Part shown: in pieces, positions 8,143 to 14,734 of the stretch | Layout: each line of letters begins with the position of its first letter | Position numbering within the stretch: position 1 is the first letter of the stretch | Source of the DNA: Syntrophomonas sp. UBA5288 | Lineage (GTDB): Bacteria > Bacillota > Syntrophomonadia > Syntrophomonadales > Syntrophomonadaceae | Assembly (NCBI GenBank): GCA_002408445.1 | Contig: DHSK01000079.1 | Coordinates: 1 to 31,786 of the forward strand | DNA: 31,786 nt | Reading direction: 5' to 3' | The notes under the pieces: model-generated | Told to the model about the DNA's origin: nothing | Database searches by the model: none | The model's input: the letters and a program-made list of their open reading frames with translations, nothing else | Made by a program: the position numbers and the translations under genes

Positions 8143-8736
8143 ATGAAGGTTATTTCTATTATTTCAAAGCATCCCGGCTGTGGTGTTACAACGATTGTAG
8201 TTAATCTGGCAAGTGGTTTGGCTCAAAAAGGACACCGGGTATTGATCGTAGATCTGGGCCAGAGTGAGAAGCTATGTCGTTGGTTGGGCATAAACCCAGA
8301 ACCAGGCGAAGCCATTGGATCATTTGCCAGCAGAGATCATATTCCGTTTCAAATCGCAAGCTCCAGATTGGGTCCGGACTTTATGAGTTTTCCTATACTT
8401 TTAGAGAATTCTCCTGAAGCATTAGTATTTCCAGCCATGCTGGAAGAACTTGCGTATGATTATCTGCTGATTCACCCTTCCAACGGGAACCTACTCTTAA
8501 AGGATATAGCTGGTATGGTGATTGCTTGTACCGATCTCAGCCAGGACAAAGAACTGGAGGAATTGCAATCGCTGGATAAAAAATGTCTGCAGAAATCAAC
8601 GGGACAATCAGGCAATATTAACTTAATTCTGCCCAACCGAATCAATACTAAAGAATGGGAACATAACATTCAAAAGTTGTTTACCCTGGCCGATTATTTT
8701 GGTTATGAGAGGATCGCTGATCCTATTCCTGCTTGA
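8143..8736 (+). CDS. ParA/MinD-like ATPase, C-terminus cut by in-frame TGA
   Basis: The protein starts MKVISIISKHPGCGVTTIVVNLASGLAQKGHRVLIVDLG, a ParA/MinD-type deviant P-loop, with AGGAGA upstream of the ATG at 8143; an earlier in-frame ATG at 8116 lacks a good site. The usual KGGxGKTT loop is altered to K-HPGCG-V-TT: the signature Lys at the start is kept, but the Lys just before TT is Val, so nucleotide hydrolysis may be impaired. Walker A' is VLIVDLG. The frame closes at TGA 8734-8736 after ADPIPA, yet coding sequence clearly continues beyond it. Neighbouring genes do not reveal its cargo, and no parB is visible. Confidence 0.7.
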   Translation: MKVISIISKHPGCGVTTIVVNLASGLAQKGHRVLIVDLGQSEKLCRWLGINPEPGEAIGSFASRDHIPFQIASSRLGPDFMSFPILLENSPEALVFPAMLEELAYDYLLIHPSNGNLLLKDIAGMVIACTDLSQDKELEELQSLDKKCLQKSTGQSGNINLILPNRINTKEWEHNIQKLFTLADYFGYERIADPIPA

Positions 8737-8847
8737 GAGAGAATTCACGAATTGTCCCGGGAAGGACAAACGGTATGGGATCTCAGTCAGGCGAATCTCC
8801 GTAATGCTTTTGGAAAACTGGTGAAGGCAGTTATTAATATGGCTTGA
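8737..8847 (+). pseudogene. Continuation of the ParA-like ATPase beyond the in-frame stop
   Basis: In the same frame, 36 further codons read ERIHELSREGQTVWDL... and end LVKAVINMA before TGA at 8845. This matches the expected C-terminal helix of the ATPase. The interruption is a single TGA codon, so the gene is either a recent nonsense mutant, a sequencing error or, much less likely, recoded. Confidence 0.7.
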
Positions 8848-9277
8848 TTAACATGTAGTGAAAGATAAGAAAAAACAGATGAAGGTATTATTGTTCGCTA
8901 GCATCCCCTTGGCGTCCACGCCTTCCAAGTAATTAAAATTAAATAAAATGGGTTCTCGGCATTTTCTCTCTAACCCATGCATATTCGTCAGAGGATGAAA
9001 TGAACGGGAACCCTGTACTAAGGTCTTATCCTATCCCTTTTTCGAAAAAGACGACAGGACGAGCATCTGGCCGATGAGTGCCACTTTTTCAGGCTGTTTA
9101 TTCTGTCGTTCAAATTGCTTTCCAGTTCTTCTTTGAAGTCAGCTAGTGTTTGCTCATAACCGGAAAGGCTGTAGCCCTGCAGGCCGGCCGGTACTTTCTC
9201 TAAATATTCCTCCTAAAAATCTTTATTCTGAATCTAATTTTCTCACCTTGTTCACCATAGGGCAACTAGCATAGTTA
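8848..9277. other. Gene-free stretch with a coding-like remnant
   Basis: No complete gene is seen. On the minus strand 9018-9212 is an open stretch without a start (EEYLEKVPAGLQGYSLSGYEQ..., then a Lys/Glu-rich helix). It directly follows a stop codon, so I read it as a remnant of an unrecognised gene. Confidence 0.4.
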
Positions 9278-9340
9278 ATGTAAAATGTTCTTGACATTTT
9301 TACTCCTTCACATATAATAAATGTAAAGAATATTTTACAT
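9278..9340 (+). promoter_or_regulatory. Sigma-A promoter with two palindromic operators
   Basis: TTGACA (9291-9296) and TATAAT (9313-9318) with 16-bp spacing form a strong housekeeping promoter for the membrane protein/XRE pair. A palindrome with perfect 7-bp arms, ATGTAAA-N6-TTTACAT, lies at 9321-9340 over the start-site region. A related imperfect one, ATGTAAAATG-N7-CATTTTTACT, at 9278-9304 covers the -35. Two copies of TGTAAA half-sites around the promoter suggest autorepression by the XRE protein encoded downstream. Confidence 0.8.
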
Positions 9341-9361
9341 TTATAGGAGGGATGTATTTTT

Positions 9362-9586
9362 ATGAAGCTTAATAAAGCAGATGAAATGGAAATGTATATT
9401 AACTTCAAATCTATGAGGTTATCTTGGGTATTTGTAAATGTAGCTTTAGTTACATGGCTTGCAGTAACTTTTATAAAAACTGGGGAGCTTCCTTTTATTC
9501 TTTTTATGATTACTTGCTTTCAAAATATGATTTTCTTTGGCTGCAAACTTTATATTACTCGTCAGATATCTAGCAATGAAAAATAA
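9362..9586 (+). CDS. Small two-helix membrane protein
   Basis: This 74-residue protein has a charged N-terminal stretch (MKLNKADEMEMYINFKSMRLS) and two hydrophobic segments (about 22-40 and 45-64). I cannot name the family. Small membrane proteins of this kind are often co-encoded with short XRE regulators in Firmicutes. GGAGGG lies upstream at 9347-9352, and the last codons overlap the start of the XRE gene by 11 bp, so the pair is translationally coupled. Its role, for example in modulating the regulator or sensing the membrane, is unknown. Confidence 0.75.
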   Translation: MKLNKADEMEMYINFKSMRLSWVFVNVALVTWLAVTFIKTGELPFILFMITCFQNMIFFGCKLYITRQISSNEK

Positions 9587-9767
9587 GATTAAAATCCTAC
9601 GTAAGGAATTAGGGTTGCGTCAAGAGGATGTTGCAAATCAGGTCGGTGTGACGAGACAAACTATTATAGCCATTGAAAATGATAAGTACAGTCCAACTCT
9701 TGAATTGGCAATGAAGCTGTCCAGATTATTAAAAACCCCGGTTGAAGAAATTTTCCATTTAGATTAA
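9576..9767 (+). CDS. Short XRE-family HTH transcriptional regulator
   Basis: This 63-residue, single-domain Cro/C1-type DNA-binding protein starts at the ATG at 9576 (MKNKIKILRKELGLRQEDVANQVGVTRQTIIAIENDKYSP), inside the 3' end of the membrane-protein gene. An upstream in-frame ATG at 9537 would only add residues overlapping that gene. The recognition helix is VTRQTIIAIEN. The likely target is the TGTAAA palindromes at its own promoter. An orphan VanR-type promoter (9811-9868) points towards this unit from the opposite strand. Confidence 0.88.
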   Translation: MKNKIKILRKELGLRQEDVANQVGVTRQTIIAIENDKYSPTLELAMKLSRLLKTPVEEIFHLD

Positions 9768-9791
9768 AACTAAGAATAGAAGCGAATTCTC

Positions 9792-9806
9792 CGAAATCAG
9801 GCAGGC
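9792..9806 (-). repeat. 15-bp copy of one arm of the vanY-vanH hairpin
   Basis: CGAAATCAGGCAGGC at 9792-9806 is identical to 14664-14678, which is one arm of the hairpin between vanY and vanH. Here the partner arm is missing. Together with the adjacent promoter copy (9822-9877), it suggests that a vanY-vanH-like segment once followed vanS and was deleted. Confidence 0.65.
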
Positions 9807-9821
9807 GACGGTATCATTTAG

Positions 9822-9877
9822 CAGAACAAGGAGTTATGTTGGAATTCCATCTTATGAACTTCTTAAGATTTTTTTAT
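9822..9877 (-). repeat. Left copy of 56-bp direct repeat flanking the van locus, with orphan VanR box
   Basis: Aligned without gaps to 15747-15802, 48 of 56 bases match. It contains TCTTAAGAAGTTCATAAG (minus strand, 9851-9868), an 18-bp candidate VanR box, and a weak -10-like TGATAC at 9811-9816 at the expected distance. The repeat ends inside the vanS stop codon. No van gene follows it, so it is an orphan copy of the vanY promoter. Confidence 0.8.
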
Positions 9878-11004
9878 AAGGGAAGCTGCACTGTAAATGT
9901 AGTATTTTCCGGGTTGCTGTCCACAGAGATTGTTCCATCGTGAGCCGTGACAATTTCTTGGGCGATTGCCAAACCCAGCCCTGCTCCACCGGTGCTTGTG
10001 GAACGTGCAGTATCTAATCGGTAAAACTTTTCAAAAATACTATTAAGCTTTCCCTGCGGGATTGGATTTCCCTGATTAGTAAAAGTTATAACAATATTTT
10101 TGTCTTGCTGCTGGGCGGAAATGTCAATGACGCTGTTTTCATAGCTATAGGCTATCGCATTTTTCAGAATGTTATTGAACACACGGGCCAGTTTGTCGGC
10201 ATCTCCCCATAGGATTAAGCCGTCAGGTACATTGACGGACACCTGCTTTTTCTGGGGAGTAAGCATGGGATAGAATTCATCGGCCATCTGCTGGAGCATA
10301 AACAGTAAATTGATTTTTTCTTTATTCAGAACAATCGTTTGCAGATTAAATCGGGTGATCTCAAAAAACTCATTGATAAGCTGCTCTAATCGATAAGCTT
10401 TTTCCAGGGTAATGCCGACATATTTTGCCTTCTGTTCCGGAGGCATATCAGGAGCTTCATCCAGAAGACTCAAGTATCCGATAACGGAAGTCAGAGGCGT
10501 CTTTATATCATGAGCCAGGTAAACGACCAAATCATTCTTGCGCTGCTCGGCATCAAGCACGGCTTTCTTTTGTTTTTCCAAGTTGTCTTTTATCTGATTA
10601 AGCTTATTCTCCATAAAATCCAATTCAGGTGATAAGGTAATTTCAGCATCGGATTCTTCAGTGAGTTTATCCATTCCTGCACTGATCTCATCAAAATATT
10701 TTGTAAACCAAGAAACAGAAAAAATAACTAAAAATATTAGGATGACACCAAAAAAGATCGTATACATATTGTTGCGAATCACCAACTGATAGATTATCTG
10801 TGCATCCGAATCTCTAAAATAAAAATTGGTGACTAAAAATCGAACGATACGATCTCCGATTTGTCCACGCAGGATATTGCGCAATAGATAAACAGTCACG
10901 GCGGCGGCAACTGTAATCAGAAGCATTTGGGAAAGTACTTTGCTTTTTAATTTTGTATAATCATTCCTTCTTTTATCTCTCTTACTTTTCAATTTTATAG
11001 CCAA
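9874..11004 (-). CDS. vanS: VanS-type sensor histidine kinase
   Basis: This 376-residue membrane kinase of the glycopeptide-resistance two-component system senses the drug or the wall damage it causes, and phosphorylates VanR. Two membrane segments (about 24-44 and 82-99) flank a short extracellular loop. The H-box is VYLAHDIKTPLTSVIGYLSLLDEAPDMP, with phospho-acceptor His165. N-box FNNILKNAIAYS and G-box GGAGLGLAI follow. Sequence through the HisKA region is very close to VanS of VanA/VanD-type clusters as I recall them. The start is TTG at 11004, overlapping the vanR end by 23 bp, as in classical vanRS. Here vanRS lies downstream of vanX rather than upstream of the resistance genes. Confidence 0.92.
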   Translation of the reverse strand: MAIKLKSKRDKRRNDYTKLKSKVLSQMLLITVAAAVTVYLLRNILRGQIGDRIVRFLVTNFYFRDSDAQIIYQLVIRNNMYTIFFGVILIFLVIFSVSWFTKYFDEISAGMDKLTEESDAEITLSPELDFMENKLNQIKDNLEKQKKAVLDAEQRKNDLVVYLAHDIKTPLTSVIGYLSLLDEAPDMPPEQKAKYVGITLEKAYRLEQLINEFFEITRFNLQTIVLNKEKINLLFMLQQMADEFYPMLTPQKKQVSVNVPDGLILWGDADKLARVFNNILKNAIAYSYENSVIDISAQQQDKNIVITFTNQGNPIPQGKLNSIFEKFYRLDTARSTSTGGAGLGLAIAQEIVTAHDGTISVDSNPENTTFTVQLPL

Positions 11005-11680
11005 CTCCCCATACCGTCTTGATATATTTAGGATGTTCCGCGCTGTCGTGCATCTTTTCTCTTAAATGCCGGATATGAACCATTACCGTATTATTGCTGT
11101 TGGTGAAATACTTATCTCCCCATACCTCATGGAACAATTCTTCCGAACTGACCACCCGTCCGCAATTGGAACAAAGTACCCAAAGAATGGAGAATTCTGT
11201 AGGAGTGAGAGATAGTTTTTTCTCATTCAAGGTACACTCATGGGTATCCATGTCCAATATCAGGCCGGAAAAAGCAATCAAGTGTTCTTCCTGTTTTGGC
11301 TCTAAAGAATTATATTTGGTAAACCTCCGGAGCTGCGCCTTTACCCGGGCAATAAGTTCCAAGGGTCGAAACGGTTTTGTTATGTAATCATCCGCACCTA
11401 GTGTCAATCCGGTAATCTTATCAATTTCTTCTTCTTTGGCTGTCAGCATGATAACCGGGAAATTATGCTTTTCCCGGATTTGCTGACAGATTGAAAAACC
11501 GTCTACATCGGGGAGCATGACATCCAAAATGGCAAGGTCCAGTTTTTCATTTTCAATACAGTTAAGAGCATCCTTCCCGCTATAAAATTTAAAGACATTA
11601 TAATTCTCATTTTTCAAATAAACTTCAACCAAATCGGCAATTGCTTGTTCATCATCAACTATTAAAATATTGGCAGCCAA
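10982..11680 (-). CDS. vanR: VanR-type OmpR-family response regulator
   Basis: This 232-residue cytoplasmic activator has a receiver domain (1-120, phospho-acceptor Asp53 in LAILDVMLPDVDG, conserved Lys in TKPFRPLEL) and a winged-helix DNA-binding domain (about 130-232, ending IKTVWGVGYKIEK). Sequence and length match VanR of VanA/VanD-type systems. The start is TTG at 11680, preceded by AGAGGA. It should activate the vanY, vanH and vanR promoters through the 18-bp box described below. It has its own promoter and follows the vanX terminator, so regulator and resistance genes are separate transcripts. Confidence 0.94.
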   Translation of the reverse strand: MAANILIVDDEQAIADLVEVYLKNENYNVFKFYSGKDALNCIENEKLDLAILDVMLPDVDGFSICQQIREKHNFPVIMLTAKEEEIDKITGLTLGADDYITKPFRPLELIARVKAQLRRFTKYNSLEPKQEEHLIAFSGLILDMDTHECTLNEKKLSLTPTEFSILWVLCSNCGRVVSSEELFHEVWGDKYFTNSNNTVMVHIRHLREKMHDSAEHPKYIKTVWGVGYKIEK

Positions 11681-11721
11681 AAGCGTCCTCTTCTTTCTTT
11701 TCAGTATATATTCCCATAATT

Positions 11722-11778
11722 ATTATACCGTGAAGCAAAAATCCGTTTTATAGCTTTTTACTTATTAAAATCTTAAGA
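11722..11778 (-). promoter_or_regulatory. vanR promoter with VanR box
   Basis: On the minus strand a perfect -10 TATAAT lies at 11722-11727, with only a poor -35. TCTTAAGATTTTAATAAG, the candidate VanR box, lies at 11761-11778, 34 bp upstream of the -10. A weak -35 with an upstream activator box fits activation by phosphorylated VanR and autoregulation. Confidence 0.75.
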
Positions 11779-11871
11779 TTTTCTGAATATCGCGATACTG
11801 ATAATCTTACACACCAATATAAATATTAATTTCGCCAATAGTAAGAGTTTTAAGCAATAAATTTACTGAGA

Positions 11872-11922
11872 CTTTTAAAAAAGCCAAAGGACAGCCTCCA
11901 TATTGGCAAGCTGTCCCTTGAC
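11872..11922 (-). terminator. Terminator after vanX
   Basis: In the minus direction AAGGGACAGC pairs with GCTGTCCTTT across TTGCCAATATGGAG, followed by GGCTTTTTT. It separates the vanYHAX transcript from vanRS. Confidence 0.82.
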
Positions 11923-11991
11923 TTTACGATCTGATTTGTAACATTATTGTGAAGCACTTTACATTTCTGATAATTTCTTTGGCTGGCTCAA

Positions 11992-12600
11992 TCATGTGAT
12001 GGGAAAATCAAAATAAGTGCTTGGATAAGGTTCGTGTTTCAGCGTGTAATGCCACCACTCGCAATCGTATGAAATAAAACCGCAGTCCTCCATGATAGAA
12101 CAAAGGTATTGACGGTTTCTCGCTTCGACTTGCGTGATTCCTTTTGCTCCATGGTGTGAGGCTGAATCCATCAAATCAAAGTCGCCGCCCATTGGAACAA
12201 GTGTACCGTCAGCTAAATGATAAAGTGTTAAGTCAATGGTGCTGCCCCGACTGTGGCCCGACTTAGCGGCCACATATCCTTTTTCAACCATCTCGGTTTT
12301 GTCAATATTGGGATAGTGTTTTAGTTTCGTCCGGCCATCTTCCGGCTGTTTTGCCCAGCGCAGAAAACAATCTACCGCGCATTGAGGGCGATAACCATCC
12401 CAAAGAAGCAAGCCAAAGCCAACGGATGCGGCGCTTTTTCGTGCTTTTTCCAGGGCTGCGCACAAAGCTCTCGTACCGACAATTCGATTTACTGCATATC
12501 CGTCCACCGGTTTGCCGGTAAAATTATCCCATGTAGCGTATTTAGCATCCCAACGTATTCCGGATACAAACTCGTCTACAAAGGCAAAATCATTTTTCAT
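11992..12600 (-). CDS. vanX: VanX zinc D-alanyl-D-alanine dipeptidase
   Basis: This 202-residue cytoplasmic Zn dipeptidase has the same length as VanX of Tn1546 and the same residue numbering for the active site. Zn ligands are His116, Asp123 (SGHSRGSTID) and His184, with catalytic Glu181 (EWWHY) and transition-state Arg71 (WDGYRP). It hydrolyses D-Ala-D-Ala so that only D-Ala-D-Lac reaches the wall precursor. Its ATG overlaps the ligase stop (ATGA), so it is translationally coupled, and a terminator follows. All key residues are present, so it should be active. Confidence 0.96.
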   Translation of the reverse strand: MKNDFAFVDEFVSGIRWDAKYATWDNFTGKPVDGYAVNRIVGTRALCAALEKARKSAASVGFGLLLWDGYRPQCAVDCFLRWAKQPEDGRTKLKHYPNIDKTEMVEKGYVAAKSGHSRGSTIDLTLYHLADGTLVPMGGDFDLMDSASHHGAKGITQVEARNRQYLCSIMEDCGFISYDCEWWHYTLKHEPYPSTYFDFPIT

Positions 12601-13637
12601 CGTCTCTCTCCTTTCAATGTCAACGATACAATCCGGTCGATCACTTCGGCCAACGGCAACCCTGCGGCCGCCATCATTCTCGGATAACGGCTGTATGAGG
12701 TCATACCGGGCAAAGTATTAACCTCGTTAAGCATTACTTTGCCATCTTCTCGCAGGAACATATCCACCCGCGCAAGTCCCCTGCATCCCAAGGCGCGATA
12801 TACGGCTTTGGCTGTCTCCTGAACGAGCAGGCGCGCCTCTGCCGAAATGTCGGCGGGAACGATGACGGTTGCGTTTCCGGAACCGTTTTCAGGCTTATTC
12901 TCCTGATGAATTCTGAAAAAACCATGAGCTAGACAAATTTGATCTACCTCGCCGGCAATCAAATCCCTATCGTTTCCTAATATTGCACATCCTACCTCGC
13001 TGCCGGCGACAGCCTCTTCAATCAACACCTTCGAGTCGTACTGTCTTGCGGTTTCCACCGCACTCAGCAATTCTTCTTTGCGACCTACCTTACTGACGCC
13101 GAAAGATGAACCCGAACGGGCCGGCTTTACAAAAACGGGATAAGTAAACCGGTCGGCATCAATATTTTCGTTCGCCGTGACCGTCCAGAAATTTGGCGTA
13201 GCAATTCCCGCGTTTCCGGCGACGATATAAGCAAGGGATTTGTCCATACACAGAGCGGAACTTTGGATATCGCAGCCTGCATAGGGGATGCCGGAAAGCT
13301 CCAACAAGCCTTGCATCGCACCATCTTCGCCAAGTTTGCCATGCAGAACGGGAAACACCATATCCAAACGGATCGTTTGGTATTGTCCCTGCTCCAGAAC
13401 CAGCAATCCGTGTACGCTTCTGTCCGGTGACAGCATAGCCGGACGGCAACTGCCGTTTTCCCAATTGGCGTCAGGGCAGTGACAGAGCTTCCAAACACCA
13501 TTTTTCGTAATCCCGATATAGAACGGCTCATACTTTTCGAGATCAAGGTTTTTGGCGACCTCCCCGGCAGATTTAACGGAGATAGGGTGTTCTTCGGAAC
13601 AGCCTCCGAATATAATTGCGATTTTCAACCTATCCAT
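12597..13637 (-). CDS. D-alanine:D-lactate ligase (VanA/VanB/VanD class)
   Basis: This 346-residue ATP-grasp ligase condenses D-Ala with D-lactate. It has the family spans FGGCSEEHPISVKSAGE, SGIPYAGCDIQSSALCMDKSL, YPVFVKPARSGSSFGV and the Mg-binding GRVxxxEVNTLPG-type end (MLNEVNTLPGMTSYSRYPRMMAAAG). In the omega loop, EVDQICLAHGFFRIHQ places His at residue 244, the position that marks D-Lac ligases as opposed to D-Ala or D-Ser ones. The start is ATG 13637, with AAAGGAG 8 nt upstream; an in-frame reading to 13655 lies in vanH. It overlaps the vanH end by 8 bp. By eye it is equally reminiscent of VanA, VanB and VanD, so I leave the van type unnamed. Confidence 0.95.
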   Translation of the reverse strand: MDRLKIAIIFGGCSEEHPISVKSAGEVAKNLDLEKYEPFYIGITKNGVWKLCHCPDANWENGSCRPAMLSPDRSVHGLLVLEQGQYQTIRLDMVFPVLHGKLGEDGAMQGLLELSGIPYAGCDIQSSALCMDKSLAYIVAGNAGIATPNFWTVTANENIDADRFTYPVFVKPARSGSSFGVSKVGRKEELLSAVETARQYDSKVLIEEAVAGSEVGCAILGNDRDLIAGEVDQICLAHGFFRIHQENKPENGSGNATVIVPADISAEARLLVQETAKAVYRALGCRGLARVDMFLREDGKVMLNEVNTLPGMTSYSRYPRMMAAAGLPLAEVIDRIVSLTLKGERR

Positions 13638-14598
13638 GCTGTTTTCTCCTTTCAAATTTCAGGCAATTGATAATAGTATTTTCAACCGTATCGCTCAAGG
13701 CGTGTTCTGTGTAATAGGCAGTATGCGGAGTAATAAGTACATTCGGTAATTTTTGTAACCGCAACAACAGTTTGCTTGCAATAGGCTTTTCTCTGTAGTC
13801 AAAGTAGAAAACTCCTTCCTCTCCTTCTATGACATCCAATGCCGCACCGCCTAGTTTACCGCTTTCCAGCGCTGGAATAAGAGCCTCGGTATCAAGCAGT
13901 GAACCGCGCCCAGTATTGATAATAAACGCGCCGTGCTTCATCTGCTCGATCCGTTGACGATTTAAAAGCTGTTTTGTATCCGCGTTAAGTGGTGTATGGA
14001 GCGTAACAATATCGCTCTGCTTTAGCAATTCATCCAGAGGAACGTAATCGGCAGAGGTTTTGGGACAATGATCATAGGCTAATATGTGGCAGCCAAAGCC
14101 TCGCAGCCGATCCATAACTGCCGAGCCGATGCGCCCGGTTCCGATAACTCCAATGGTCATATCGCGTAATTCTTTCCCGCGTACATCATTCAATCTGAAA
14201 TCATGAATATCTGCCCGGCTGATAATGGATTTTGCATTTCGCACCGCCATCAGCATCAGCATTAATGTGTAATCAGCTACGCTATCGGGCGAATAAGCGA
14301 CATTTTCAACGGAAATGCCAATACTCTGCGCGCATTTTACATTAATATGGTTATATCCAATACTTCTGGTGGAGATATACTTTACACCGGCTCGACTGAG
14401 CGCAAAAAGAATGGAATTTGTAATTTGAGTTTTATGACCGACGCTGATGCATCGATTTCCAAATGCCAGTTCAATATTAACTTCAGATACCGCTGTATCT
14501 GTGATAGTTGGCATAACCCCAAAGCGAGGCGCCATCTCTCGGAACAAAACAGCCTCGTCCTGCCCGCATCCATAAATTGTAATTCCCGTTTTCGCCAT
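13630..14598 (-). CDS. vanH: VanH D-lactate (2-hydroxyacid) dehydrogenase
   Basis: This 322-residue NAD(P)H-dependent dehydrogenase reduces pyruvate to the D-lactate used by the adjacent ligase. It shows the nucleotide fold GVIGTGRIGSAV and the catalytic Arg (INTGRGSLLD), Glu (DVIEGEEG) and His (TPHTAYYTE) of the D-LDH family. VanH-specific stretches such as GVKYISTRSIGYNHI and VAYSPDSVADYTLMLMLMAVRNAKSI are also present. The start ATG at 14598 is preceded by GGAAAGGA. It is separated from vanY by a hairpin and its own VanR-type promoter, and overlaps the ligase gene at its end. Confidence 0.95.
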   Translation of the reverse strand: MAKTGITIYGCGQDEAVLFREMAPRFGVMPTITDTAVSEVNIELAFGNRCISVGHKTQITNSILFALSRAGVKYISTRSIGYNHINVKCAQSIGISVENVAYSPDSVADYTLMLMLMAVRNAKSIISRADIHDFRLNDVRGKELRDMTIGVIGTGRIGSAVMDRLRGFGCHILAYDHCPKTSADYVPLDELLKQSDIVTLHTPLNADTKQLLNRQRIEQMKHGAFIINTGRGSLLDTEALIPALESGKLGGAALDVIEGEEGVFYFDYREKPIASKLLLRLQKLPNVLITPHTAYYTEHALSDTVENTIINCLKFERRKQHG

Positions 14599-14634
14599 GA
14601 TTTGGATCTATCCTTTCCTATCAGGAATATAAAA

Positions 14635-14678
14635 GCCTGCCCGATTCGACAATTTCATCTTATCGAAATCAGGCAGGC
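14635..14678 (-). terminator. Hairpin between vanY and vanH (terminator/insulator)
   Basis: On the minus strand GCCTGCCTGATTTCG pairs with CGAATCGGGCAGGC (14 pairs with one G-U and one bulged T), followed by TTTTAT. It would end vanY transcripts before vanH. The predicted vanH -10 (TAAGAT, 14657-14662) lies in its loop, so transcripts starting at the vanH promoter would contain only the 3' arm and escape it. Confidence 0.7.
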
Positions 14679-14734
14679 AATATTGGAATTTTAGCTTATC
14701 AAAATCTTAATAAATTCTTATGAAGAACTTATTA
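14657..14734 (-). promoter_or_regulatory. vanH promoter with VanR boxes
   Basis: The minus strand carries TATTAAGATTTTGATAAG at 14695-14712, a match to the 18-bp VanR box. A second, partial copy (TAATAAGTTCTTCATAAG) at 14717-14734 overlaps the vanY stop codon. A -10-like TAAGAT at 14657-14662 lies 33 bp from the proximal box, the same geometry as at vanR. Confidence 0.65.

Noticed and set aside
8734..8736. TGA as selenocysteine in the ParA-like ATPase
   Set aside because: The position is not a known redox site of this family and no SECIS-like hairpin is obvious directly after the TGA.
13127..13546. Several overlapping open frames in the ligase gene region (139 aa and shorter, both strands)
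   Set aside because: They are shadows of the D-Ala:D-Lac ligase frame, with no ribosome site and no recognisable domain.
12597..13637. Housekeeping D-Ala-D-Ala ligase (Ddl) or D-Ala-D-Ser ligase
   Set aside because: The omega loop carries His at position 244 (FFRIHQ) and the gene is nested between vanH and vanX, both marks of D-Lac ligases.
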